Shown here one piece after another: positions 33,208-45,455 of a stretch of DNA of 64,000 nt. Location of the stretch: assembly GCA_914767715.1 (NCBI GenBank), contig OU612068.1, positions 20,212,001 to 20,276,000 of the forward strand, given 5' to 3'. A model generated the notes under the pieces. That model ran no database searches. It was not told the DNA's origin and worked only from the letters and a program-made list of their open reading frames with translations. Position 1 is the stretch's first letter; each line of letters opens with the position of its first letter. The DNA is from Membranipora membranacea. Lineage: Eukaryota; Bryozoa; Gymnolaemata; Cheilostomatida; Membraniporidae. A program made the translations under genes and the position numbers.

Positions 33208-34950
33208 GAAAGAAGAAAGAAACAGAACTTTACAGTAAATGTTGGGACAACCAGCAGGCCAGCACAAAAACCCATCTCAATATTTTACTGTTTCTAAGCC
33301 TACTCTTCCACATAACAGCACAATTTGGGTAATACTTCAGGATAAGCAAATAAAGAAAAACACAAGGAAAATCCTGATCAGCTGTAATGACCCCGGATTA
33401 CAGTCAACTCCCCAACGTTTGACGGTGATGATATTTAGAAAAAGGTCAGTACAGTCAATACAGTCATTCACTGTAATAAGATTTATTGTAACATATATAA
33501 AGACGATGCAGACGAAACTAGATGAGTGTGTACCAACCAATCAGTGGGAGGAGGGGGGTATGGCTGATTTTTCCCGCTGATATTGGTGATGATTGAATAA
33601 GGATAAGTCAATATGCACTGAGATTCTGCAGATCTGTCGCTACTGATCGTGTAGAATATGAAACGTCTCCCATTTTCCTCATGCTACAAGAATAATAATT
33701 GAAAGTGTTTTCAAAGGTTGGGAAATATAACACGAACTCTGTTTTTTTAGGAAAGCAATCAAGTGAAGACAATATATTTGCTGCATCTTACAATATTAAT
33801 TTCATTTTGCTGATCCAAATTGAAAAAAATGAGAAATCAGATTATCTGTTTACAAGGAAAAGAGATTTACCGGATGTCACTACACAATGGCTCTTTGAGA
33901 ACAAGATCACATTTTCAACATGCATACAGAGTCATAAAAACCTCACTGAACCCGCGAACTCATGGCAATAATTCCATACAGTTTAAACTTACCTTTTCCT
34001 AAGATAGAGCTCGTTTCTCATAAAAGTATTACTTATTAGTACTGACAGCGACAACATTGATCATACTGTAGACACAAAACTAACTATACCGTCCCATGTC
34101 AGTCTCTCTTTGGCTTACAACAAAGTACCATTCTGTGAGACGGTTTGTTATACTGAGTGTTATACATTGCATCGAATCTGTAACGATTTTATGAGAAAAA
34201 AAACTCATCATGTTGTTTCTCATACAAAATGAGCCCTTTCTGAAGAGTTTTTTTTTTACAATTTCAGGGATTTCTTTCTTCTCAGTGAGCAAAGTTGGGA
34301 GTGATTTTGCCTCATCGAGAGATCCAGAGAGCAAGGGAGAAACTGACTTCAAAACCCTCACTCAATATTATTCAGGTACAGCTCAGATCTCCTTGCATAT
34401 AAGTGTGTAAAATTGAAGAACACTATCAAACCAAAGCCTTGTGATGAGATCTCTAGTTACATAGGAGTTATAGTCTCACTTATAATGGAGAGATAACTCT
34501 GCTTGATGATAATCAAATGCTTCAAGTCCCACATGACAGCCAGGAGAAGTATCATCATAATCGTTATCAAGCGACACAATGAATGGAGTAGCTCTGGAAT
34601 GGTGGTAATGCTTAATGCTTGTCACGAGGAATAACCGCCACTGAGCAGAACCGTAAAAACTCACCTATTTCTGGCTGCATTATACTCGGTCATTAGTATT
34701 AAAACTGCTCATGTACCATAGTGAGTAAGGTCATGTAAAGATTCTTCTCTTTTCAGTAATTGCCGGATCAGTTATCTGAGACATGGTGATGCACATTGTC
34801 CCAATATCCGCTACTTGTATTGTTGGGATTGTATCCTCACGCTGAAATGACCTAGGGAGAGTGAACCAAAATAGCACAATGGCTTGTGCACTGATATATA
34901 TCATATCAATGGGCTTGTGTTATTTTTCGATTCAGCAAGCCAAGGAAATT

Positions 34951-35175
34951 CCTGGGGATCTTCGAATTAAAAACTGCCAAAATTGCTATCTTTTCGCGCC
35001 TCCTCGTTTGAGCTAAATTTGCTAGGGGTCTTATTCCCAAATTGCTTACTTTACTCTTTGATGGAACCATATATAATATACATTCTGAGGGATCAATTTG
35101 GGAACAAATTTATCTGATTGAAAGACCAAATGAGCAAGGATTTTGAGCGAAGTGGTAGCAATAATTGAAGGGTGG
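34951..35175. mobile_element. MITE, diverged copy of the 46.7-kb element
   Basis: It starts CCTGGGGATCTTCGAATTAA and carries CTGCCAAAATTGCTATCTT, GCTAGGGGTCT, TTGATGGAACCA, ACATTCTGAG and GAGCGA, in the same order as the element at 46691-46942. The right terminus is shortened (AATTGAAGGGTGG). Confidence 0.6.
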
Positions 35176-35256
35176 CAACGCTGAAATGATATCGGTATTT
35201 ATAATATTATGATGCATGACACTGGGAAAGGGTTCCATTGACCTAAGTACAAGCAA

Positions 35257-35285
35257 TGAACTAAACCCGGTGTTTAGTTCATTGG
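35257..35285. repeat. Hairpin AATGAACTAAAC / GTTTAGTTCATT
   Basis: A perfect 12-bp stem with a 5-base loop (CCGGT). Probably the core of a small palindromic repeat. Confidence 0.7.
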
Positions 35286-35340
35286 TACAACCAACCATTC
35301 AACATTATAGATTAGATACGGAAGAATGTGTAAACTCACC

Positions 35341-35433
35341 CATTGATGGTAGCTTTGAATTGAAGAGGCCCTTCCTGTCATGCTTTGTTTGGAATTTTGC
35401 CGGCTTCGGACTGGTGAAATCTCCAGGGGCATT
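35341..35433 (-). CDS. Candidate first coding exon, unknown protein
   Basis: On minus, ATG in a fair context (CTCACAATGC) opens MPLEISPVRSRQNSKQSM and TGRASSIQSYHQW before a consensus GTGAGT donor at 35339-35340. The peptide is basic and Ser/Gln-rich, so probably disordered. No following exon could be joined with confidence; the exons in the 31-34 kb duplication are possible partners. Speculative. Confidence 0.3.
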
Positions 35434-36854
35434 GTGAGGTTTTTATATAGAGTACATTGTCAACATGCACCCGTAATTCGTTGGGATTATGCTGACATAC
35501 TGAAATCAAATAAGAATCACCTGTGAGAATATGAGTCGCTAGCAGCAAGATTATAGAGGACCATTTGTCGCTAGTGAAGATAACATAGCTTTATGTTTAG
35601 CCTTGTACTAACACTCAACAACACCTAGCAACATGACTTACATTGGTTGAAATGAGCAAGGCACAAACTGACGTTGTGCATTGCACAACTCCAACAGTCT
35701 AACTGGTGACAGCTACCTAAGATACCAAAAAACAGTATTTATTGGCCTTTTTTTACTGTGAGGTATCCTTCACATGGAATTGGGCAGTCAACAAATTAAA
35801 CCCTCCAACTACTCTTCAAAAATTATTGTGGTAAAATAACTCGCAAAACTGTTTTAGTGATGATGCTAGGAATAGAATGATATTGTATGGCATATGCAAA
35901 TTAATTGGCCAACGCTGGTATCATCTGACCTTAATTTGAATGTTCTTACTTACCAAGCACAGGATAGCAGCTGAATAATTTAGTTACTCATGGCTTCCGA
36001 ATAATAAGAAACACATTTTGGTTTGTGGTTCAGAGGTCTTGAGCTCTAGTGGTGTTGTAGTTGCAATCTCGGTGCTGCAAGTGATAAAATATAAACGATT
36101 AAAAAGTTGATGGTAGTAGCCAATGAAATCCAGAGAAGACAGGAGCATGTTTCTAAACTTTCAACCTTTAAGTCTATGCTTTCAACCAACACAATAAATA
36201 CAGCCAGAGATAACAAGACCAAACGAAATCTTACCAAAGGAAGTTGTTAGCATCATTCTTATCCAACTACTAAACACTCTAGTTAACACGTACAAAAGCA
36301 GACTCACCATTTGGCAGCTTGCTCCAGCAACAAATTAGTTTTTTCTGTTTAATTCAAGGTGCAAAAGTCAGTGCAATCGACAGCAGCTGACCAACACGAT
36401 TTACTTTTCATTTCATGGTATCGCTGGTTTAAAAAATGTAATGACATTGAGATGTCCCTTTGTGTATCACCCCGCTTTCATTCCAATGACATCATTCAAT
36501 ATTGCAAACTACAGAGTTGTCCTCCTCTACAGGGGCAGGGCGCAATGTGAAAATATCTAAATTCAATTCAAATGTCCATTGTATCGCAATACATTCAGTC
36601 CCCTATTATTGGATAGTGTAATTTATTGGTCAAGTGAGGATGGCAATACTGGCTCTTTTGCACAAAAGTAACGAGATGAAAAAATACAGGAAAAACAAAA
36701 TTTTACACCAACCGGTGACGTATAAGACTATAATATACAAACTTGAGCATAAAAGAAGTATATAGCTGATTTTACAAGTAATGACTTTTGACACTGTTTA
36801 GAGATAGTATAATAGTATAACAATATTTACAAAGAACTTTGATAGTTTGGACAG

Positions 36855-36860
36855 TTTATT
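36855..36860 (-). terminator. Polyadenylation signal AATAAA of the PC-esterase gene
   Basis: AATAAA on minus, about 50 bases past the TGA of the gene ending at 36912. Position and orientation fit a short 3' UTR. Confidence 0.55.
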
Positions 36861-36911
36861 TCTCATGGATTGCGTAATGACTGCGCATTATGCAATATTT
36901 AAATAGCTTAA

Positions 36912-37196
36912 TCAGAACAGCTGTCCTTGCCAGGAAGACCTATCCAGATGCTGCGGTTGACCTCGGTTATAGGTCGGATATCTTTGCTGGTTATTTGTAT
37001 TGTACTGCTGCTGAAAGAAGTTCTGCTGTGATGATCTCTGTGACTGCTGGTGAGCTTGCTGGTGATGTTGAGTTAACAGCGGCTGTGAGATTTGGAAGTT
37101 TGACATTCGATTTATCTCACTAGAGTCATGGTAGGAGTTTGAGGAGTTACTGTGCTGTTGTTGATGTGTTCCATTTGAGAACCATCGATCAAACAT
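36912..37196 (-). CDS. PCED1: PC-esterase gene exon 10 (Gln-rich C-terminus and stop)
   Basis: Starts after CTTTTCTTACAG in phase 0 with MFDRWFSNGTHQQQ, then runs of Gln, Asn, Ser and His (QHHQQAHQQSQRSSQQNF) to TGA at 36912-36914. Likely disordered. A plus-strand frame across the same bases (36890-37123) is the shadow of this exon. Confidence 0.78.
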   Translation of the reverse strand: MFDRWFSNGTHQQQHSNSSNSYHDSSEINRMSNFQISQPLLTQHHQQAHQQSQRSSQQNFFQQQYNTNNQQRYPTYNRGQPQHLDRSSWQGQLF

Positions 37197-40100
37197 CTGT
37201 AAGAAAAGAACCAACTGAAATTACCAAGTAATAGGGTACCATCAACTCAACTTAAGTTTGTTGATGGAGTGTATTGATAGTTTAAATTGTTGAGGGAGTG
37301 TATTGATAGTTTGAGGTGTTGTATTTAGCAATACCCCTGTATGCATGCAGGCTGAATGTTGAAGAAGACAAACAACATAATCCCCAAAACGGTTATATAA
37401 CCAAGTAAGCTACCGCTGGTTTGTTCAAGGATCCAGCCGATACTGTTTGAAACTAAAAATCCATCATTTATTCTCACTTCATTACACTTGATGAACTATC
37501 ACTAGATTGTAGCTATCGTATGTAGAGTGATTACGCTGTAGCTTCAATAAAAGCACACAAGACTAACTTGACCGCAGCCACATTACAAAACTGTGTTATT
37601 AACATATCTATATGCAATATCTACTCTCTTGGCTAACTGGTTGGTTGTGTGGGACATTTGTATGCCCCTGTTGGTCCTATTATATGCCATCTGTTATCAG
37701 AGAGTTTCAGACATAAATCTAAAACCCCCTGGGATCGTACAAGATAAAGTCAGATGCTATTTCCCTTAATTTGGAGTTACTCCCCCTTTTGCTGCAAGTG
37801 GCTTACCAGGTTGAATTGGATCAACCACAAATGCAGGCTAATCGGCTCACACCAAGGATTTCAAGAAATCCTTGCTCACACTTGATCGAATATGTTTGAT
37901 GTTTTGGTACAACAAAATTATTTTATCATGCTCTCTCCAAAAATCCATGCATTTATACAGATTGAGCTTGGGGTTGTCCTGAGGTTCAATTAAAATATGT
38001 GCCCGTAGAATAGATAATGGATAAAGTGATCGTACCGTCATTTCTCTCATCCTCTCATTACATATATTATGTCTATATCTCTCCTGCTCATGGTCATATG
38101 ATGTGTTGTCAGACATCATGTTTCTCTCATAAGAAGAATATCTTTGCTCTTTAAAGAAAAATCATTTATCCATCATATGTTGTGAGTGAATTGGCTGCAT
38201 TCATAAAATAATAAAATTATGGTCTAGAATATTTTGAGGATAATCATATGTAAATTTAAGGATTGGATTACCGATGTACATGAAACTGATGCTAAATTCG
38301 ATTCAAATGTAACATTATAAATATTGATAAATTGTCTGTGGACGGCTGGCATGGGTATAGGGCGCAGTACAGAGGGGATAACTCTCTCCGTTCAAAAGGA
38401 GGAGGGTTATAATTATTTTTCAAAGAGGGAATTTCTTTCAAGACAGCATTTAGAATCGCATGATGGGTCAAATACGGGCCACTTGATCTCACCAGTTCTG
38501 GCATAAGGTTCCTGTCTGACATCTCTCCTCCTGTTTACCATCTTATAAGAGTTGTTACCTCTGTGATATCCGTCATCAATAAGAGGTCTCGGAGCCGAGT
38601 ATGATCCGGAAACAACGTCAGCCCGAGACGCATTGAAGTTCAGCCTGGAAGAACGAATAGGGCATATACAAGAGAGAAAAGTCTGCATCTGCTAGCCTAC
38701 TATAATTATTATGTATCTTGATTTGATACCATAGACCTAAAATTGCTGACTATTGAACAAAGACCCACATTACTGAAACAATCATTGTGGGTGTAGGTGA
38801 AACTTCTGACCCTGAATATTGAGTGAACTGCTAGAGTGTAAGATTGAAATTGAAGCTCTATATTTGGTATCATATTGAAGGACTCAGTTCAATACGAGCA
38901 CTGTCAAAACATATTAAATAGTCTCTCAACACTTTAGCTTTACTTGAAAGAAAAATTTTCTTAACTTTTCCCAACCACTAAAGTTGTCCTGACTTTATAC
39001 TCAAATTGACATAAATACATATGTCATGCTCCAATTTCAGAGCATGCTTCCTGAAGTTAGTGAAATCTATGAAAAAATATGATTATTAGCATTTGTTTGA
39101 CATATTTTTTTACCTCGGCATATATGACATAACCACAAGGGCTACTCCAGCTTAAAAGGCAACCAAGGTTTCAAACAACTTCTCATTGATGGCCATTGAT
39201 TAATAGCAGATTGAACCTTCTGCATGGGGAAAAAGACAAAATCTAATTCGGATGATTATTCAGCCAGAATTCTTGTGAAACATTTCTTCCATCAGGTACT
39301 CAAACTCAGATAAAAGGGAATACCACATAGCAGTTTCCTGTTCCTGTTAATATTTAGCCTGTGCTCTATAATTATTACAGCAAATTCTTGGAACCTCCCC
39401 TAAACTGAAGTGTTACCGAGCTTAGAGTCAGCAACTACTTTGAGTTTTGCATCGCGTAATGCACAAAGCTGATGCTGCCCAGCACATTATTTGCTACCCA
39501 TTAATGCATTGCTGCGAAACCTTGGTTGCCCTTTAAAGTCTGCAAGTTGACCTATTACTCAAGTAATTACACATGAGGAGTAAAACTAAAGCCCAGTAGT
39601 GTTACGGGATGTGATTCGGTGTCAACAAATTTATGGTGATACGAAGCGATATTAAAACAAACATACCAGTTTGGTTTACTGGTGTATTGGTCTGCTTCAC
39701 TGACAATCTTGACGGCAAACTTCTCCGATGGGTTTATCTTGACACCCCAGGCTTCAGTGATATGGTTTATGATTATATATGTCATATTCCTGTGAGCTGA
39801 TGCGTTCCAGTGTATTCCGTCACCTTTACGGCTGTGCTGGAAGGATCTGCAAAAAAAAAAGAATAATAAGATTATTAAAAAATGCAACAACTATGTAACA
39901 CGTTAATAGAATTTTTTTAATAAATGTGTCAACCGCAGAACAGGGACATGTGCAAACTCACTAGTCTAAAAAATAGATGGGTTGAGGTATTAAGTAGCAA
40001 GGCCGCTATTCACTATTTAGAGTTATGCACTCGCACCCAGTAGCTCGTATAGAGATGGAAATTTAGTTTCCAGATGAACCAGATGGGGAAATTTTATTCC

Positions 40101-43100
40101 AGCAAGTGTTTTGATCTGGTCAGTAGTAGTTCTGAAAGAAATTGAAAAAAATATATTTTAGTTATTTTGCATTATCACTGCAGTCATTTGTGATCTTGCT
40201 CTAAAATTTTTTAAATTATGTTTTACAACTGATTTTCAGTATGATAATTCTGCTTTTAAAGTTGTGAGATAATTAGACCTAATTCATGATCACAGAGTAA
40301 GGATATATCCTTACTCTGTGATATGATCAAGATAACCTAAAGCAGGGCAACAACCCCAAAGACTCCAGACTCCAACCAAATATTATATAACATGAGCAAC
40401 CAGCAATTTTATTACCTGAAGAACCAGTGAAAGTCGATGACATCATAATTGTGAGATTCAGCTATTATGGAGGCGAAGTAGTTAGCTTCTAATATATCTA
40501 GTCGGAGTGTCTCCTGTTGCCACTGCATACCAGGGTCCAAGAATCCACCTCTAACCTGCTCACCCATAGGCATACAGCATCCCCATATCACCAGGCAGTA
40601 ATCCTGTAGTACTTCGCTAAATCTGAGAAAACAGATGGTAGGTTTAAATTATTTGTTTTTAGTAATAAATATGCTCCTGATACATAAGCCTGGTACTGCA
40701 ACCTGCATGTGGAAGCTAACAAAGCTTGGTCCTTAGCAAGATACTAAACCAGCTATTGATACATCCGAGATCAATTTGGTCGGTAAGTTAGATGCAGAAG
40801 TCAAACAGTTGGCAGTGATAGTAAGAGGAAGACTTAGTGAAAAGAAGCTGCACTTTTCTTTGATTCTTTTATAAGGGTCTGATGCTAAGGATACTATGTT
40901 TTTGACTGGAAATTTGGTAAACAGAAAGATGATGATTAACGTCTTTTCCTGAGCTACAGAAAAGTGTAGTGTGAGGCCCATTAACATATAAATACTTAAT
41001 TATATGTTTATGGTCAGATCACTCACTCACCTGGTAAAGAGAGTTTCAAGGTTGGCTTTGTATTTGACAAGAGCATTGCCTCCTGATTTGACCTCATCGG
41101 ACCACCTACAGTCACAATGATATGGGTATATCTGTTGAGAAAATGAAAGTATCTTAAAGATTTTGTGAGCTCCAACTTGTGAAAAAGTCTCCAGCTGTCT
41201 CTAGACGACTTGCATCTGTGGGCACAAACTATTGATAATTGCATCTCTGTTTGAATGAAGCGACTGTAGCTTAGACTTAGCTGGGAAGTACTTTATGAAC
41301 CCAAAACAATTCTTTGAATACAAGCTGTAATTTGTAATTCTACAAACACAATTCTCAACGCACTGTAAACACTGCAATAATAAATAAACCACATTGGAAA
41401 CATGAAGACATAAAATGTTTGGAAATCTAGTATTAACCCCCCAATTCAATCCACATTCTTCTGCAGGCTTCTGCAGTGTCGAAAATAGACTATAAACTCT
41501 AACGTTTTAACAATATTTATAATTAATAACAATAGCATTTATTCTAAGCATGCATAATCTCTGTGTGTAGCGAAAACTGGCCCATCAGTTGTAAGAGATT
41601 ATTCAAGTCTTACAAATAGTGCATAATAAATGCTACCTATAGAGCTTCCCTACAGATAAAATGAGGCAAACTACAAAGTCTAACCACCACAGCGGCTGAG
41701 TCATGGTTCTTGCAGATCATGCACAGTCTGTGGTAGATTTTCTGTTTGAAGGATTGTCCAATGAAACTGTTAGGGCTGATTTGTAAAGTTTTGATCACTT
41801 TGGGTCAGCTGCCTCACAACTGGATGCTCCATAAATTCCATAAAATTATGTATAGCATTGTTTAGTATGAATAACATTGCTGCTGATTTTGTGAAACTGT
41901 TTATCAGGGTTGAACTTCCAAGCTATTAATACACAGCCACCACAAGTCATAGCTTTCTTTTATCATTTTCGTTATTTTGTCATATTTTCGAGCAGATGGC
42001 GCCGATATTGATAATATAGTATTACCTGGTCACATCCCAGCAGCATGAGCTGACAAACACAACATCTGGTACCGGCTGCTCCATAAAATCCTGAAGAATG
42101 GTCTCCATATAGTCGTAATAACATCTTGTGACAAAGTAAAATCTGATACATATACTGCGTGATCTGTACTCTCGTACTTCTATATAGTTCTTACCTGCAA
42201 AATGGAGCAAGTAAATAAATAAATAAAACACACAATTTATATGTCAATATAATTGAGCATATCAAATGAACTTTTTTAACATGTCCTGTCAATTCAGGTT
42301 TGTTGTTAACTGTCCCTCACTTCCATGTATGGGCTACGACAGACAGCTTTGGACATTTAACGTATGTCACAAACGGTCACCGGAGTTGTATACTTCCTTG
42401 TAATCCCTCATAATTCCCATTTACTACAATTAGAGATCCTTCAATAGCAAAACTCAAAATGCACACTTTTATATGCCTTACCGTTAAAAAGTCCATCAAG
42501 TGTTCCACCTTCCACCAATCTGTCAGTCTCAAACTCTCTTTCACCCTTTAAAAAATAAACCGGCAATATGTATGGCAGGCGCAAGCGATATAACTTCAAG
42601 CCAAGTATGGTTCCCATACTGAAACGGGTACAGTACAGCAGACATGACAAAGTGACTTCAAAAATCTAATTTTGATGTACAGTATTCTGGAGACCAACGA
42701 TAGCACTGATTGAAGCGGGTAAACAAAGAGCTTTATCTATCGCAAAAAACTTCAAGCAGCGACTTACACCAGATATGCTGCTGTATGCAGTTGAAATCTC
42801 GGTCAATTGCATGCCAAAAAATTATCACTGCCACAGGGCAGCTAAACATAGGAATCATCATCATGCCTGAATCACGGAAAAAATTAATACTAACTTTGGA
42901 CTTCACACATTAACTCTCATGTAAACAGCTAGTCCATGCATAGCTGCACAGTTCATAATAAAAAAAAAATTTAAGATTAGACACGAAAAGAGAGCGAACT
43001 CCAACATCTCATTTTACATCCTAGCCCTCCCCCTTTGTAATAGTAATTTCAGATTTTTGTACAATATAAATAAGATCTCTTGACTCATGAGAAATAAAGT

Positions 43101-45410
43101 ACCAATTTATCAAATAAATATTTATTCAAGACCAAGCTGTACCAAATCGGTTAGTCTTCAAAAACTGTGTCTACCAGCTATCAACGCAAGCCAAACAATT
43201 AGCACAGAAGACAGTTGACCCGCTTGAGGATTCACTAAGATTGAGAGACTTTGATGAGGCTATCTGGAGTGAACTTTTGATCAACCAAACAACAATAGTG
43301 GCAAGGCTAATCTGGAGCTACTTGTTCTTTTTGAATGATTTGTTCCCAAACATCTTAATTTCTATGTTTATCATGTTCCACTCCAGTGATTTCCTGCTAT
43401 ATATACAGTTTTCTGAGCAACAGACTGTAGAGAACATTAGCAGACAAACTGTCTCTACCTATAGATACTAACACAGAGACACCCCCAATATCAGTACTTG
43501 ACACCATTTTGTGTTCTATCAACACTCATGTTATAAGGTCTCTAAGAACAAATAATGTTGCAATACAATAAGTGGAGTACCAGTAGTAGGATTTTACATC
43601 TTGCTTCTAAACACCTGTGTGAATGGAAGTATCCCTGATGAAAGAGATCTGTAATATTAATCTTACTAAAGTTAGTAGTGTATCTGAGCAAGGTCCTGGC
43701 CTTGAGTGATTGTTCCACCCAACAATGCCTTCAGATTGACTCAACCAAAGCATGACAGCCAAAAATTGTTTCTGACTGGTGGTTGTATTGTACTGAGACT
43801 CTGAGTCAAAGTGTTAAATAACTAGGCACACAAATTGACAACAAGCTAAGATTAGAAGATATACTGATTACAATGTTTTGACCAGCACAACAAATAAACT
43901 CAAGGATTACACTGATCAGCTTGTATTTCGCTGTAACCTTCATTTATCATCCCTCTAAACTCATTGTTTATCATCTGACGTATACCCTTTACCTATTCTG
44001 TTTGCAATCCTGCTAATGACAAAAACAGCGCAGACGGGTTTCAAGGGAGCAATGAACCATGGTATGCCTATCTGGGCAGCTTTGACATTCCGTTATGCAA
44101 CTTAATTTATCCAAGATGATGATTATTTTATAAATCATATTTTAGATCAATGGCCTCTGGCAGGAAACAAACGTTAAAAGATTGGCGCTATATAGCCATC
44201 AATCTTGGGAATATGACCAGAAATAAGCGTTCTTTGAAAAAGCTTCATGACAAAATGCCTGAATTCAAAAATAGCAAAACCCAAAAATGTGCAAACCATG
44301 CTGAACAACATAAGTGCAGTGTTCGCAGTATATTTGACGCTTTATCTACATGCGCACTGTAATGTTCTATCAATAATTAGTTAAATTTCATCAAGATTAT
44401 CCAGGCTTGTTTACTATCCCTGTGTTGATAAATCTAAGATCTGTGGTGTGTAAGAAACCCTACTATGACTAATTAGTTAAATTTTATTATGATTTTCCAG
44501 GCATGTTTACTGATAAATCTAAGATCTGTGGTATGGAACAAACCCTAGTATAAATAAACATTTTTGGACCTAAATTTCCATTGCAATATTTTAATTGCAA
44601 ACAATAACAAACTCATCTTATCAAGCATCTTAAAAACCCAAATTTCAATTCACTGCGTTAAATCCAGAGATGGTCTGATAGTGAAGGACTCAATTCACTT
44701 TGTTTTTAACTAAGTTTTCGGCAATTTCTCATTGTTACGTCTCCAGCAGCACAACATACAACATGTGAAATCTGGACGCGAAGTATTGTAAAATCAGAAT
44801 TATTCTGGTACTTCTCTGACATTATATATTATTCTGAATTATACGAATAATATTTTATATCTCAATACTTATACTCAGCTGCCCTAACATAAGCAGCAAC
44901 CACTAAATAGCCTCTCCTTGGATGGTGCAATCAAGGTAAATTTACATTTTATCTTTTTGTCGTAATATATTTCACAATCCAGGAATAACCTGTTTTTATT
45001 TGAAATTTGCGTAATTAGATTTAGAATAATTTGCACAAATTTGAGCCATTGTTATCTAATGTTTAGTCTTCCAATTGTTTTACAGCTGTGCTGTTCTCAA
45101 GATTAATTTGTTTTATATGTCTCATTTTATATCAAAATTCTCAAAACCTTTACAAAAATGTTATATGTTAACCTTATTATTTTAGTTTCACAGTGTTATC
45201 GTGGATAGTGAGAATTTATGCCAAATAGCATCAGTAAAAACTAAAGCACTTCAATTAATCCGAGAGAGCCGCTACACGCACTTCCGTATTATACTTACCT
45301 TTTTCTTCAGATCTCTGTCCGAAAGTAAACCACCTCCTCTGATCAACTTCACAAAATCTTTATAAATACCTCTTGTCACTAGAAATGTAAAAATAATAGT
45401 CTGTTAGATC

Positions 45411-45455
<45 letters not shown>

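Larger units (their letters stand above)
31676..34080. repeat. Old tandem duplication, two units of 1.0-1.3 kb
   Basis: Unit A (31676-33000) and unit B (33058-34080) align in the same order along their length: ACTGATGA..TGGATAG at the start, ATAACAGCACAATT, ACCAACCAATCAG, TTTCTCATGCTACAA, ATATATTTGCTGCATCT, CAT.CATACAG.., ATAATTCCATACAG and AGTACTGACA.... Identity is patchy (about 70 percent by eye) with indels, so the duplication is old. Each unit has one exon-like block on minus near its low-coordinate end. Confidence 0.72.

Noticed and set aside
36890-37123. 77-residue plus-strand frame
   Set aside because: It is the complement of the Gln-rich last PC-esterase exon and has no features of its own.
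40030-40140. Extra PC-esterase exon between exons 6 and 7
   Set aside because: Exons 6 and 7 join in phase through a split Arg codon and reproduce the conserved HF/FR..H..GDGIHW order directly, so no exon is needed there.
43241-43471. 76-residue plus frame in PC-esterase intron 2
   Set aside because: No domain, no splice sites in phase with the host gene, and it adjoins LINE debris; most likely part of the decayed element.
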